A stretch of DNA of 64,000 nucleotides from Asterias rubens (GCF_902459465.1 NC_047065.1:11629134-11693133); one strand, 5' to 3'; positions 1 through 11,804 are shown, counted from the first letter of the stretch. Made by a program: numbers and translations. The notes: generated from the sequence alone by a model not told the origin.

Positions 1-345
1 GAGCCTACTGTTTGGTTTGGTTTGGGTGTACACACCAATTTACTCAAACCTAGTTGTAGACCGCCGGTCAATAAGCCTTTTTGAGGTATGGCGGAAATAG
101 GAGCCTACTGTTTGGTTTGGTTTGGTTTGGGTGTACACACCAATTTACTCAAACCTAGTTGTAGACCGCCGGTCAATAAGCCTTTTTGAGGTATGGCGGA
201 CGTGATAGGAGCCTACTGTTTGGTTTGGTTTGGCTGTACACACCAATATACTCGAACCTAGTTGTAGACCGCCGGTCAATAAGCCTTTTTGAGGTATGGC
301 GGACGTGATAGGAGCCTACTGTTTGGTTTGGGTGTACACACCTAG
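1..345. repeat. Tandem repeat, about 100-108 bp unit, 3+ copies
   Basis: Units begin GAGCCTACTGTTTGGTTTGG at about 1, 102, 210 and 312; the last is shortened. Units differ mainly in the number of TTTGG repeats and in a small insert before the next unit. The array ends about 100 bp before a guanylate cyclase exon, so it is intronic and probably continues left of the window. Confidence 0.9.
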
Positions 346-444
346 TTGTAGATCTCCAAAAGGCTTTTTAGGAGTTACTGCAACAATGGAAATGAGCACC
401 AACATATTGCTTACCAATTGCAAATCTAATTTTTTTTTCTCCAG

Positions 445-2717
445 CTTTGCGGATACACATTAGTGAGGCCACACGGAATGAGCTGGTGGAGAATATTCAC
501 AGGTACAAAAGAAAGCTCATGATCGAACCCAGAGGTTCAATAGAGATCAAAGTAAGTGAGGATTGTTTAAAGGCAGTGGACACTATTGGTCATACTCAAA
601 ATAATTATCAGCATAAAACCTCACTTGGGAACGAGTTATGGGAAGAGGTCGATAATATAAATGATTGTGAGAAACGGCCCCCTCTGAAGTGACATCGTTT
701 TGAGAAAGTAGTAATTTGCTACGAATTTGATTTCGAGACCTAAAGTCTCGAAATCAAGCATCTAACAGCACACAACTTCGTGTGACAAGGGTGTTTTTGT
801 CTTTAATATAGTTGTCTCGCAACTCCGACGACCAATCAAACTCAAATGTGTCAAAGACAACTGTTCTCACCTGGTGTATCCCAACATATTATGCGTAAAA
901 TAACAAACCTGTGAAAATTTAGGCTCAAATGGTCATCGAATTTGCAAGAGAAGAATTTAATAAAAAACATCTGTGGACATGATTGTCTTTTGAGTCGTAC
1001 AAAAAATACCCGAACCCTCAAATGTTTTGGTAAAGTTCTTTGCCGAAATAACCGGGAAATTTAGATTTAAATTTAACAGCAGCTTATTTCTGTCGATTCA
1101 AGAAAGTTGGTAATTTTCAGTAGCATGGCGAAACTGCCAATGATAGCGATAGTTAAAGGAACACATTGCCTTGGATCGGACGAGTTGGTCTCTAAAAAGC
1201 GTTTGTAACCGTTTGTCATGAAATGCACGTGGTTAGAAAGATGTTGTAAAAGTAGAATACAATGATCCATACAAATTTGCCTCAAAATTGCACAGTTTTC
1301 CTGTTACGTTGCGAACTAACACTGTCGGCCATTTATGGGAGTCAAAAATTTGACTCTCGTAAATGGCCGACCGTGTTTGTCGACGAGGTAAAAGGAAAAC
1401 CGTGCAATTTCAAAGCATGTTTGTGTGGATTGTTGTATTCTACTTTTAAAATATCTTTCTAACCATATGCATTTTATAACAAACGGTTTCAAACGCTTTT
1501 CAAGGACCCAACTCGACCGTTCCAAGGCAACGTGTTCCTTTAAAGCTTTTTTTTTCATGCATCTGAAAGCACTGTAGAAATGTGTGGGGTTTTGTCATTA
1601 CTCCTTTAACTTCGATGAAAAATTGAGTCCATAGTTTCACATGTGTGAATTTATGAATATGTTGGGATACACAAAGTAAGAGTACTCGTCTTGGACAACA
1701 ACCAAATGTGTCCAGTTCCTTTAACACAGTGGACACTTTTGGTAATTGTCAAAGACCAGTCTTCTCACTTGGTGTGTATCAACATATGCATAGAATAACA
1801 AACCTGTGAAAAATTGAGCTCGATTGGTCGTCGGAGTTGCGAGATAACTATGAAAGAAAAAATACCCTTGTCACACGAAGTTGTGTGCTTTTTGAAGCTT
1901 GATTTCGAGACTTCAAGTTCTAAACTTGAGGTCTCGAAATCAAATTTGTGGAAAATTACTTCTTTCTCGAAAACTACATTACTTCAGAGGGAGCCGTTTC
2001 TCACTATGGGTGCATTCGATTAGCTTCCCTGGGTCGACCCCGATGTGGCGTATTTTATTTTTTTTCAGGACGAACGTGGGCACACAATTACCCCACGTTC
2101 GTCCTCGAACCTGGAAAAAACCCCAGACACGTCACCACGTGAGCCTTCCCGTGGTGACGTCAGTGCACCTCGGGCCAGCCCCAAGAGCCCCACTTGTGGA
2201 TAGGGTCACTTGGGGCTGACCCGAGGTGCACTGACGTCACGACGAGAAGGCTCACGTGATGATGCGTCTGTTTTTTTCTATGTGGAGCGTGGGTAAACAT
2301 TTGCACACGTTCGTACTGGAAAACAAAATAGGCGACATTTCCAGGACGAACGTGGGGTAATTGTGTGCCCACGTTCGTCCTGGAAAAAAAACCGCAACAT
2401 CGGGGTCGACCCAGGGAAGCTAAACGAACGCACCCAATGTTTTATACTATCAACCTCTTCCCGTTACTCGTACTCAAGGAAGGTTTTATGATGATAATTA
2501 TTTTGAGTAATTACCAATAGTGTCCACTGCCTTTAAGTCGTGAGTTACAAACAGTGTGTACTTTCTCGTTGCTCTAATTATTATGCTAACTAAACACTTA
2601 TTCTACGCTTGTTTCCAGGGGAAGGGCTCGATGCAAACTTATTGGTTAAGCGAAGACCAGACACAAAACTTCGTCACAAACACTTTGGTCATCTCGCCTG
2701 CGGCACGTCACCACTGA
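445..2717 (+). CDS. Guanylate cyclase catalytic-domain C-terminus (last two coding exons; 5' part outside window)
   Basis: Two exons join in phase: 445-551 (acceptor CCAG, donor GTAAGT) and 2619-2717 (acceptor TTCCAG, stop TGA at 2715). The first gives RIHISEATRNELVENI and ends RGSIEIK; the second starts GKGSMQTYWLSED. This matches the end of class III nucleotide cyclase domains of receptor or soluble guanylate cyclases, where a 'KIHxS..T...L' helix is followed by 'RGxxxxKGKGxxxTYWL'. The family converts GTP to cGMP. Catalytic metal and base-binding residues lie upstream, outside the window, so the subtype cannot be told; the 'GKG.M.TYWL' ending resembles membrane receptor cyclases. The tail after the domain is short (about 20 residues). 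The 2.07-kb intron is almost entirely MITEs. Gene identity is good; exact class is inference. Confidence 0.85.
567..960 (+). mobile_element. MITE family T1 (TTAA-AGGCAGTGGACAC), right end lost
   Basis: Starts at TTAA 15 bp after the guanylate cyclase donor site. The usual body follows: cyclase intron, 'GAAACGGC' block, central GAGACCT hairpin and 'AACTTCGTGTGACAAGGGTG' block. The right half continues to about 960 but lacks the terminal inverted repeat. Confidence 0.75.
1153..1542. mobile_element. MITE family T3 (TTAA-AGGAACACRTTGCCTTGG)
   Basis: Flanked by TTAA at 1153 and 1539, with inverted ends AGGAACACATTGCCTTGG and CCAAGGCAACGTGTTCCT. The core holds a long hairpin around 1325-1375 in which GTCGGCCATTTATGGGAGTC pairs with its near complement. 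The second copy is at 58930-59244. Confidence 0.85.
1721..2536. mobile_element. MITE family T1, complete, interrupted by an H1 element
   Basis: TTAA at 1721 and 2533. The left end begins ACACAGTGGACACTTTTGG and the right end is CCAATAGTGTCCACTGCCT. The body is normal until 'TCTCACTAT' at 2007, is broken by the element at 2008-2435, and resumes with AATGTTTTATACTATCAACC. It fills the guanylate cyclase intron up to 82 bp before the last exon. Confidence 0.85.
2008..2435. mobile_element. Foldback MITE family H1 (GGGTGCRTTCG ends), nested in T1
   Basis: Ends are GGGTGCATTCGATTAGCTTC and the complement of GGGTGCGTTCGTTTAGCTTC. Inside are further palindromes: an arm containing ACGAACGTGGG and a GTGCACCTCGGG pair. 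Flanks TAT/AAT suggest a 3-bp target duplication, which would fit a PIF/Harbinger-like origin; that assignment is inference. Confidence 0.75.
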
Positions 2718-2907
2718 AAGTATCGCGAGAGGGCGCTCCCGTCAATTCATTTTTTAGAGACGTATTTTTGAAGAATTGCCACGACTTGCTATTAGAAGCC
2801 TTTTTGTGTCCCAAACGCATGGGCGAACACAAGGTGTCAGACTAGTCTGTCCATCGGGTTGAGTTGCATTTGAAGACAAAAAATGGCGTCCAGCAACCAC
2901 GTGATCA

Positions 2908-2913
2908 AATAAA
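2908..2913 (+). terminator. Candidate polyadenylation signal AATAAA
   Basis: AATAAA lies 191 bp after the guanylate cyclase stop codon, with no other gene between. Position is plausible; no transcript evidence is available. Confidence 0.3.
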
Positions 2914-3330
2914 ACTGGTCATTCTATGTCGCAACACTTTTTACACAGCACTGCTCATAATGAAAGGCTGGATAGCCTGAACATGTGACGTCACTCTTCG
3001 AGGCTCGTGAGTTACGCCAGAGAGCTACGTCATAGTCCCGTCCATAATCACCTTATATCCACTTTCATGCGCCACATGTAGAATGGTGCATAAACAAAAT
3101 GTGTACATGCATGTACATAATAGGCCCATACGGTACATACACAATGCACACTGCATTAAAAGCAGACGACCGAAAGTAAGCTTTCTTTATCTGTGTTTTG
3201 ATTGGTTCGGGAATAATATGCGGACCAATTATAGCAGATCAAATACCTAACGTTTTTGCACGTTTATCCAATGAAATCATTGTATCCAATGAAATCACTA
3301 GTTGTAACCGCCTATCATTGCGGATAAAAA

Positions 3331-3549
3331 CAGCCGTCGATTTCACCAAACTCTTCCTAACTTAGGATTAATCTTAGGACTCAGCCGTCGATTTCACAAA
3401 ACTCTTCCTAACTTAAGACTAATCTTAAGGACTTTGGACGAGTCCCAACCCTGCACTGTAGCATGCAAACCTTAAGATTAATCCTAAGTTAGGATGAGTT
3501 ACTCGTCCCGAACTCGAGATAAGACGAGTCCTAACTCTTTGTGAAATCC
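3331..3549. mobile_element. MITE family G (GCCGTCGATTTCAC...), with partly duplicated left end
   Basis: Inverted ends CAGCCGTCGATTTCAC and GTGAAATCCACC. The interior alternates CTTAAGATTAATC-like and GGACGAGTYCTAACTC-like words in both orientations, a self-complementary layout. The first 50 bp are repeated in tandem at 3331 and 3382. Other copies: 26822, 39818, 44521. Confidence 0.8.
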
Positions 3550-3718
3550 ACCACAGTGGACTTAATCCATGCGGTACAACAGCCATTCCCAGAGTGTATT
3601 TACTAATTTTATTAGTAATGTCGCTAGAGGAGTGGATGGATAAATTAGGATTTCTCAGCCCATGACAATGCATAGGTTTAAGAGGGTGGTGAAAGATCCG
3701 TTTGTTGAAAATACAAGT

Positions 3719-4056
3719 TTAAAGCCATTGGAGACAAATTTAAAGTTCACAGATTTACAAATAACTTAAAGGGTATACAGAAGGTAATGGTGAAAGTCTT
3801 CCCTTAAACTTTTTGAGAAAACATTTACACAACTATTATCGATATCGAGAATAACGGAATTATTCTAAACACATCACATGTCATGACACGGCGAAACATG
3901 CTGAAACAAGGGTGTGTTTTGCTGTTATTTTCTCCAGACTCCGATGACCGATTGAGCTTAATTAACGTTCACAGGTTTGTTGTTTTATATATAAGTTGTG
4001 ATACATGAAGTGTGTAATGGGCAAACCTGTTTACCGATGTTGTGCGATTGCTTTAA
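3719..4056. mobile_element. MITE family T2 (TTAA-AGCCATTGGA...), diverged
   Basis: TTAA at 3719 and 4053. The body has the family landmarks ACAGATTTACAAATAACTTA, GAAGGTAATGGTGAAAG, a TATCGATATCGAGA core and 'ACACGGCGAAACATG'. Confidence 0.75.
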
Positions 4057-5235
4057 ATGAGTTGAATTCAGTTGGAAATCTGTTGTTAAAGTGAAATCTA
4101 ACGATTCACAAAGTATCTTTTAAAGGTGTCCGTTTTTATATCATTTTATGATTGAACAGGTCTGCTTTTCTGAAGAACCAAGGTTTGGACACCACAAAAT
4201 GGCGACTGTATGCTCGGCTGTTCGAATTCTTAGAAACAAGTTTAATATGTTCTTTGTAAATCACCACTCACTTATAACGGATACAATACAATGTAGGTAT
4301 TTTAATACTGTTAAGAATACTAATAACTGTTTTTACTATAATAGAGCTAATCACACGAACAACTTTATTTTTAAAGGGTAAGAATTCATTCAACGCAGTA
4401 ATGTTTGGGGAGTTGAAGGAGTTACACGTTTGTCCTGGGAAAATACGCGCACGGTCGGGGACAATCGGCATATCGGCATTAGCGGTAAAAAGAACAGTAG
4501 TTGAGAAAATTCACAGTCAAATTCATTTGATTTTTACTCAAAACCTGTGATTCCTATTTGAACAATTCCAAGTGTAGGGAGCTATCTGCAACTTCTGAAG
4601 CATTAGATCGGTAAGTTTCATGATGCAGATCGTTGCATATGGTTTTTCAAGGAAGCGAAATATTTTAATATCAGACGTGCTGGGGCCAAGGATACGGAGT
4701 GGATTGGACCGATTTATGGGGCTAATCCGCCACAAGCCTCAGCTTTTAGGATGATACCTCCATGTGATGTGAATGTCGAAATAAATGTTATATTGATTAA
4801 TTGATTGATTGACTGATAGTGATTGATCCGATTTGTGCAGTTGCCGCTACGCGGCAAATTGTCAGTAATTTGTGTGATTTTTAGTAATGTTATACTTTTA
4901 AAATACATCAAATTACAAGGATCTATATGTCAGTTTCAAAAACAAATATTGAGTGACTCAGAGTGGAATGGAAGAAATCTTATCGCTCGGTATAATTTGG
5001 GCTGTTCCATTTCACCTCGTGAAATGGAGCCTCGTGAAATGGAACCGTCCAAACTTTACCGAGCGATAATATTCCTCCCATTCGGCCACTCTGAGCCACT
5101 CAATATTTGTGTAAAAAAGCCACACTGTGTTTTCATCCGTGTGAGAGAACTTGTATTTTCTGACGTGCAAAGAAAACAGGAAAAGCCTTTGCAACAAGAG
5201 AGTGGTGTGTGTGTTTGAATGAAACTGGCAAATAT
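4057..5235. other. Intergenic stretch with no gene recognised
   Basis: AT-rich sequence with frequent stops in all frames. A short inverted pair near 4965-5080 (GGAAGAAATCTTATCGCTCGG and its near complement, with TTTCACCTCGTGAAATGG between) suggests a small foldback insertion. No exon with credible splice sites was seen. Confidence 0.5.
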
Positions 5236-5238
5236 AGT

Positions 5239-5391
5239 GGGTGCGTTCGATTAGCTTCCCTGGGTCGACCCCGATGTGGCGTATTTTATTTTTTCCATGA
5301 CGAACGTGGGCACATGACCCCACGTTCGTCCTGGCAAAAAATAAAATACGCCACATCTGGGTCGACCCAGGGTAGCTAATAGAAAGTACCC
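5239..5391. mobile_element. Foldback MITE family H1, compact copy with AGT duplications
   Basis: Starts GGGTGCGTTCGATTAGCTTC and ends in the complement. The two arms of about 70 bp pair almost throughout, with only a short loop near CACATGA at 5310-5320. AGT flanks both sides (5236-5238 and 5392-5394), supporting a 3-bp target duplication. Confidence 0.85.
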
Positions 5392-5414
5392 AGTGATATG
5401 CGACACCGAACTGT

Positions 5415-5641
5415 GGGTGCGTTCCCTTGGTCACCCCGGTCTGCCCCGGTACGTTCGAATAGCTTTGCTTTGACGGGGCTCACCCGGGTGAGCCTCCCAG
5501 TGCCCTGCTTGTGGAGTGGGTGACCTGTGGTGCATGCCGTTACCATGAGAGGGCGAGTGTGGTCGTTCGTTTAGTTCTTGTCAGGTGCTTACTCGAGTGA
5601 GCACCGCGGGGTAGACCCAGGGAAGCTAAACGAACGCACCC
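5415..5641. mobile_element. MITE family H1, second copy 24 bp after the first
   Basis: Left end GGGTGCGTTC, right end GAACGCACCC, with the interior diverged from the 5239 copy (GGCTCACCCGGGTGAGCC palindrome). Flanks TGT/TGG are an imperfect 3-bp match. Confidence 0.7.
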
Positions 5642-5804
5642 TGGGTGTGTGTTTGAATGTAACGAGCAAGCAAATGGGCCTGGGAACAACAGAGTTCCAT
5701 ACAATACAGGTAACACAAGGCATGTTTTTTTTAATAAAGCTATATGGAGTTATGTACGTGCACATAGTTTCTGTCCAGTGCACAGAGAGCAAAGGAATGT
5801 CCTG

Positions 5805-6187
5805 AAAGGCAGTGGACACTATTGGTAATTACTCAAAATAACTAATTATTAGCATACAACCTTACTTGGTAACGAGTAATGGGGAGAGGTTGGTAGTATA
5901 ACACATTGTGAGAAACGGCTCCCTCTGAAGTGACGTAATCTTTGAGAAAGAAGTAATTTTCCGCGAATTTGATTTCGAGACCTCAGACTTTAGACTTTAC
6001 GGTCTCGAAATCAAGCATCTGAAAGCACTCAACTTCGTGCGACAAGGGTGTTTTTTCTTTCCTCATCATCTCGCAACTTCGACGACCATATTGGGCTCAA
6101 ATTTGCACAGATTTGTTATGTAATGCATATGTTGAGATACACCAAGCGAGAAGACTGGTCTTTGACACAATAGTGTCCAGTGTCTTT
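5805..6187. mobile_element. MITE family T1
   Basis: Left end AAAGGCAGTGGACACTATTG, right end AATAGTGTCCAGTGTCTTTG. Full body with central GAGACCTCA hairpin. The outer TTAA is mutated on both sides (TGAA, TTGA). Confidence 0.85.
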
Positions 6188-6549
6188 GAATTGTATGCAG
6201 ACCAGAGCTGTGTGTGTTTGGTGTATAATGTAGTGTCTGCAAGGGTAGAGAGAATGACATTTCTAAGAGAGAGTTTGGTTTCAAGAAATTGACCTTCGTA
6301 ACACGAACTTATTAGTTTGGACAGTAATCGTATCTTTTGATGATGAATGTATTAGATTAGAAAAAGAAAAGAATAATGTAGACAAACAATTATTGGACAA
6401 AATATGACACCTGCAGTCTTATATCTTCATGGCCGACCTATATGGAAAAATCCTTATCTTATGCCACTTCCATTCTTGTTTTACCTCTTATGTTTAATTT
6501 TCAAATCACATCAAAATCGACAAAAGAACGATGAACAGCCCTTCATATC

Positions 6550-6934
6550 TTAAAGGCAGTGGACACTATTGGTAATTACTAAAAAATAATTATTATCATA
6601 AAACCTTTCTTGATTACGAGCAATGGGGAGAGGTTGATGGTATAAAACACTGTGAGAAACGGCTCCCTCTGAAGTGCCATAGTTTTCGAGAAAGAAATAA
6701 TTTTCCATGAATTTGATTTCGAGACCTCAAGTTTAGAACTTGAGGTCTCGAAATCAACCATCTAAGCACACACAACTTCGTGTGACAAGGGTGTTTTTTC
6801 TTTCATTATTATCTCGCAAGTTTGATGACCGATTGAGCTCAACTTTTCAAGGTTTGTTATTTTGTGCACATGTTGAGATACACCAACTGTGAAGGCTAGT
6901 CCATGACAATTACCAATAGTGTCCACTGCCTTTG
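6550..6934. mobile_element. MITE family T1
   Basis: TTAA at 6550, ends AGGCAGTGGACACTATTGG and CCAATAGTGTCCACTGCCT, full-length body with intact central hairpin around 6714-6757. Confidence 0.9.
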
Positions 6935-7930
6935 AGTCTATCAGTTTTTTTCCACAAGAATTAATATTACGGTGCCCAAAGGCCTAATTACAATAATTAT
7001 TACTTCGGCAGTCTTTCGGCAAACAATTTACCGATTTTTTTTTTTCATGAGCAGTGAAGAGCAGTGTTCGAGTGTGAATGACTCTGTAGGTAAATTTGTC
7101 CGTGTTGACCTAGACTTACCTCAAGTCACCGATCCCGTGAGAGTCCTGTTATTGTCAGTCCCATTGCCTAGGACCACAATAACTAGATGTTGACGGTGAG
7201 TGCGCACTGCAGCTATTTTGGCTTGTTTACTACTAAGCGCGATATGCTTGGGGACCTCTCGCCCGAGAACGGGACTTGAATCAAGTCTATAGTGTTGACC
7301 TGGTGCACTTCTTTTGTAACTTTCTATGTTTCATAGTGAGTTTGGGAAATTCTGAAAAAGAAACCAAGTAAAACAACTTAACAGTGACCCAATAGACGAT
7401 GTGACCTATGTTTACATTCAATCCGCCCTCTGTTGACAAAACACTATAATTATTATACGTCATGTTTCGCCGGGCACTGAGTTGCGTATACACTTTCTAG
7501 CTGGCTGCCAAAACACAAAGCCCGGCGGTATGCGCGCGAATCATGTTATGGTTTTCGTGTGACGTCAGAGGTCACATCGTCTTATCAAAATCTACATTTC
7601 CAGAGCATGGGATACTTTTTTGGTCGGTACCTTTTTCGCAGTTCTCGCCGGTAGTGCGCGAGCGCAGACCCATACGTGGGCAATACTTAGCATTGGGTGT
7701 GCGCACTCTCGGAGCCACAAAAAGGACAGTTATTGTCTGCTGCCGCCAGCGTCTCAAAAGTCTCCCATTAAATTGTGTTACTTTTAACCTTAAATTATCT
7801 AGGTTGTTGTTTTGTTGTTTTCTACCACCACGGAAATTGTTTTAGCCCTCTTGGGGAAATAGTTTGCACTAGTTCCCGTAAGATGCTGGTTAGAGCCTAC
7901 AAACAACAATAATCCGAGAAGGAAAAAACA
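6935..7930. other. Intergenic stretch, no gene recognised
   Basis: Open frames here (for example 7543-7845) are on a relatively GC-rich patch but give no family resemblance and have no splice context. At 7265-7290 a solo end of the ACTTGAATCAAGTC element seen at 29367-29530 occurs. Confidence 0.5.
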
Positions 7931-7934
7931 TTGA

Positions 7935-8190
7935 TGAGATTTCAAATTTCAAACCCTCCATCAAATGAACTTTTTTTTACATGCTAAAGTCATTTTGGTC
8001 TCATGAGACGAAAATAATTTTGTGCCTTGTTTTACTCATTTCTCAAAAACTACACAACCTTAGTTAGTAATATTTGAAGGCAAGCTTTCCACTATCATTC
8101 TCTTCAAACCCTGTAGGTTTAATGTAAATCTGTGGACATTTTGAAAAAGTACCCGAATCCTTTAAAACTATACAGCTTACATTTCCCGTA
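7935..8190. mobile_element. MITE family T4 fragment
   Basis: Carries the family words TCATGAGACGAAAAT, TTACTCATTTCTCAAAAACT, TGTAAATCTGTGGACATTTT and ends AAGTACCCGAATCCTTTAA. The left end is missing. Confidence 0.7.
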
Positions 8191-8643
8191 AACATGTCTT
8201 TTGGGTCCAAGGTTTTTAATTAAGGTGTTATAAAGATCAAAATGATGATCTTATCAACACTTGGAAGATGCGGGACGTGTACAAGGTAAGGTATGACGTA
8301 AGCATCTTCACACCCTTCTGAAAGCCACGCTTTGTCCCGCCATATGGAAGCTCTGAATCTTGTCGACAATCAAGACAGAAATTAGGCTGTTATTTTTCAC
8401 AGCCAAACACCTTTTGATCACATTGCATTAATCAATTTTAAAGGCAACGTATACCTTTGTTTTGTGTTTTTAGAACTGTTTGAGTGTTTTAATAGTGTGT
8501 GTGTATGACAAAACTAACCTGTGGAAATTTTATTTGCCAAAAGTGTTCGTGTGTTAGATGTATCACTGACAATACGGAGCGGTAACGAACAAGGAGGAAT
8601 AATAATCAGTATCTGAACAAACAATATGAGATATGTTGCGACA

Positions 8644-9015
8644 TTAACGCCATTGGACACTTTCGGTAAACAGTATTGTCCAACTTCGTGTATCACAACT
8701 TATATATAAAATAACAAACCTGCAAAAATTTAGGCTCAATCGGTCATCTGAGTCGGGAGAAAATAACGGGAAAACCCACCCTTGTTTCCGCACGTTTCGC
8801 CGTGTCATGACAGTTGTTTACTATAAATCCAGATAATTCTCGTTGTCGAGAATTGATAATTGTTTCAATGTTTTCTCAAAAAAGTATAGCATTTCATGGA
8901 ATAATATTTCAAGAGAAGTCTTTAAACACCATTACCTTCTGTAAACCCTGTAAGTTATTTGTAAATTTGTGAACCTTTATTTTTTTTCTGTTCCGAAAGT
9001 GTACAATGGCTTTAA
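8644..9015. mobile_element. MITE family T2, complete
   Basis: TTAA at 8644 and 9012. Ends CGCCATTGGACACTTTCGG and CCGAAAGTGTACAATGGCT. Core TTCTCGTTGTCGAGAA is an internal palindrome. Confidence 0.9.
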
Positions 9016-9617
9016 CGTTTCTCAGATTTTTTTTTCTGGGGGGGGGGGGGCACTATCGTTTTTCATTATCATATTCTTATAACTTCGAAGACTAAGTAAG
9101 CTCTTGTTGCGATTAATTTTAAGAGTAAAACAACAAAATATAATCTTGCTATCTTGCCATTTAAAAAAAAAAACAGTTTTCTAGTGCTCAACCAGCACAT
9201 GTTAATTTCTTTAATCAGATAAAATAAAAAATAAAAATGGTAGTTATATTAATAAATAGTAATTGAAGTTTTAAAAGGAATGCTGCTCTTTCGTTCAATG
9301 AAAAACCTTTTTTAAAACACTTTGCGTGTTTCTACTAATTTTACACATTTCTGAACAGTAAAATAAAATCGAAAATCAGTTGAAAGAGCACGTTGCCTTC
9401 GGATTGGGACGCTTTGTGTTTCACACGGCGTTCGATTTTTATGATTGAAGAGGAATTTTTTAAGTACAAAGATTCACATTATTTTCCTTTAAAATTGTGT
9501 GATTTCTGTGTAATTTCATGACAAAGCACACGGTCCGCTATTTTGTAAAGATATTTTAACAAAGTGGCGGACAGTAGATTCCGCTGTTTGTTTCTCAGGG
9601 GACAAACTTAAGATTGT

Positions 9618-10006
9618 TTAAAGACAGTGGACACTATTGGTAATTGTCAAAAACCAGTGTTCTCACTTAGTGTATCTCAACATATACATAAAATCAAGAA
9701 CCTGTGAAGATTTAAGCTTAATTGGTCGACAAAGTTGCGAAATAATAATGAAAGAAAAAACACCCATGTCGCACAAAGTTGTGTGCTTTCAGATGCTTGA
9801 TTTCGAGACCTCAAATTCTAAACTTGAGGTCTCGAAATCAAATTCGTGAAAAATTATTACTTCTTTCTCGAAAGCTACGTCACTTCAGAGGGAGCCGTTT
9901 CTCACAGTTTTGTATACCATCAACCTCTCCCCAGTACTCGTTACCAAGTAAGGTTTTATGCTTATAATTGTTTGGAGTAATTACCAATAGTGTCTACTGC
10001 CTTTAA
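9618..10006. mobile_element. MITE family T1 (reverse orientation)
   Basis: TTAA at 9618 and 10003; ends AGACAGTGGACACTATTGG and CCAATAGTGTCTACTGCCT. The right TTAA is shared with the following T4 copy. Confidence 0.9.
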
Positions 10007-10321
10007 AGCGTACGGGTACTTTTTACATGAAACAAAACACAAACGTCCACATTATTGACATTAAACTGACAAAGTTTGAAGATGATGGCGGTATAAAGCT
10101 TCCATTAAAATATTTGTTCTTGCTTAGGTGTTGTAGTTTTTGAGAAATTAGTGAAAACATGTCACGAAAATAATTTAAGTATGTACAACGTTTTGGTATG
10201 AATCTCAGTATATACTGACATTGTTTTCCAATCCCAATATATTCTCGACATTGTTTTACTCATTTCATAAAAACAAAAGCACCTCAGCAAGTATTGTTTC
10301 AGGGAAAATTTCTACCTTTAA
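10003..10321. mobile_element. MITE family T4, sandwiched between two T1 copies
   Basis: Begins TTAAAGCGTACGGGTACTTT and contains AAACTGACAAAGTTTGAAGA and the TTTTGAGAAATTAGTGAAAA / TTTACTCATTTCATAAAAAC pair. Its left TTAA is the right TTAA of the T1 at 9618, and its right TTAA is the left TTAA of the T1 at 10318. The right terminal repeat is lost. Confidence 0.75.
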
Positions 10322-10709
10322 AGACAATGGACACTATTGGTAAATGTCAAAGACCAGTCTTCTCACTTGGTGTATCTCAACATATGCATAAAATAACAAG
10401 CCTTTGAAAATTTGAGCTCAATCGGTCGTCGAAGTTGCGAGATAATAATGAAAGAAAAAACACCCTTGTCACACGAAGTTGTGTGCTTTCAGATGCTTGA
10501 TTTCGTGACCTCAAATTCTAAACCTGAGGTCTCGAAATCAAATTCGTGGAAAATTACTCCTTTCTCGAAAACTACATTACTTCAGAGGGAGCCGTTTCTC
10601 ACAATGTTTAATACTATCAACCTCTCCCCATTACTCGTAATCAAGAAAGGTTTTATGCTAATAATTATTTTGAGTACCGGTAATTACCAAGAGTGTCCAC
10701 TGCCTTTAA
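10318..10709. mobile_element. MITE family T1 (reverse orientation)
   Basis: TTAA at 10318 and 10706; ends AGACAATGGACACTATTGG and CCAAGAGTGTCCACTGCCT; full-length body. Confidence 0.9.
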
Positions 10710-10989
10710 ACCATATAAATCTGTCGACAATATGTTTTACCCTTGAATTACTATACACTGGTGATGAAGCACTGTAGGTGCTTTTGTGTACAAATTCTTT
10801 TTTTAATGATGAGGGAGCAATTTTAAACAGAAATATTATGTCAAGTACGGTTTAGTGCATTATTTTCTATTTAGTGTCATGTTCTTGTTAGTGAAGAGGG
10901 AGAGAATGGAATATTAATCAGTAAATAAGTAACAATTAAAAAAAACCAGCTGTAATACATTCTTTTATTTTTCAGCACACATTCATATA

Positions 10990-11375
10990 TTAAAGGCAGT
11001 GGACACTATTGGTAATTACTCAAAACAATTATAGGCATAACACCTCACTTGGTAACGAGTAACGGGGAGAGGTTGATGTATAAAACATTGTGAGAAACGG
11101 CTCCCTCTGAAGTGCCATAGTTTTAGAGAAAGACGTAATTTTCCACATTTTAATTTCGAGACCTCAGATTTCAAACTTGAGGTCTCGAAATAAACCATTT
11201 AAACGCACACAACTTCGTGTGACAAGGGTTATTTTTCTTTCATTATTATCTCGTAACTTCGATGACCGATTGGAGCTCAAGTTTTTAAGAGGTTTGTTAT
11301 TTTTTGCTTATGTTGAGATACACCAACTGTGAAGGCTAGTCTTTGACAATTACCAAAAGAGTCCACTGCCTTTAA
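10990..11375. mobile_element. MITE family T1
   Basis: TTAA at 10990 and 11372; ends AGGCAGTGGACACTATTGG and CCAAAAGAGTCCACTGCCT; central hairpin intact. Confidence 0.9.
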
Positions 11376-11804
11376 ATACAATTTTAAAAAATCACTTGTA
11401 TTTTTAAGTAAATCACCTGTTTACACAAGTTGTGAATTTTTGTCGGTAAGGATTTCTATATTCAGCTACGCCATGTGAATTTATAGCAGGAGACCAATTA
11501 AAGGCAGTGGACACTATTGGTGATTAAAATAGTTGTTCGCATAAAAACTTACTTGGCAATGAGCAATGGAGAGCTGTTGATAGTATAACACATTGTGAGG
11601 AACGGCTTCCTCTGAATTAACGTAGTTGTTGTCAAAGAGGTAATGTCTCATTGAAACATTGAATGACTTCGACTGAAGTTTGTTATTATGCATCTGAAAG
11701 TATATGTATACAAAGTTGCCCAACAAGAGTATGTTTTCTTTCGCTTTTATCTTGCTATATGATGCAATGTTGGGATGCACCAAGTTAGAATACTGGTCTT
11801 TGAC

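Noticed and set aside
7543-7845. 100-codon frame in a locally GC-richer patch
   Set aside because: No family resemblance, no splice context, and an equally open overlapping frame on the other strand.
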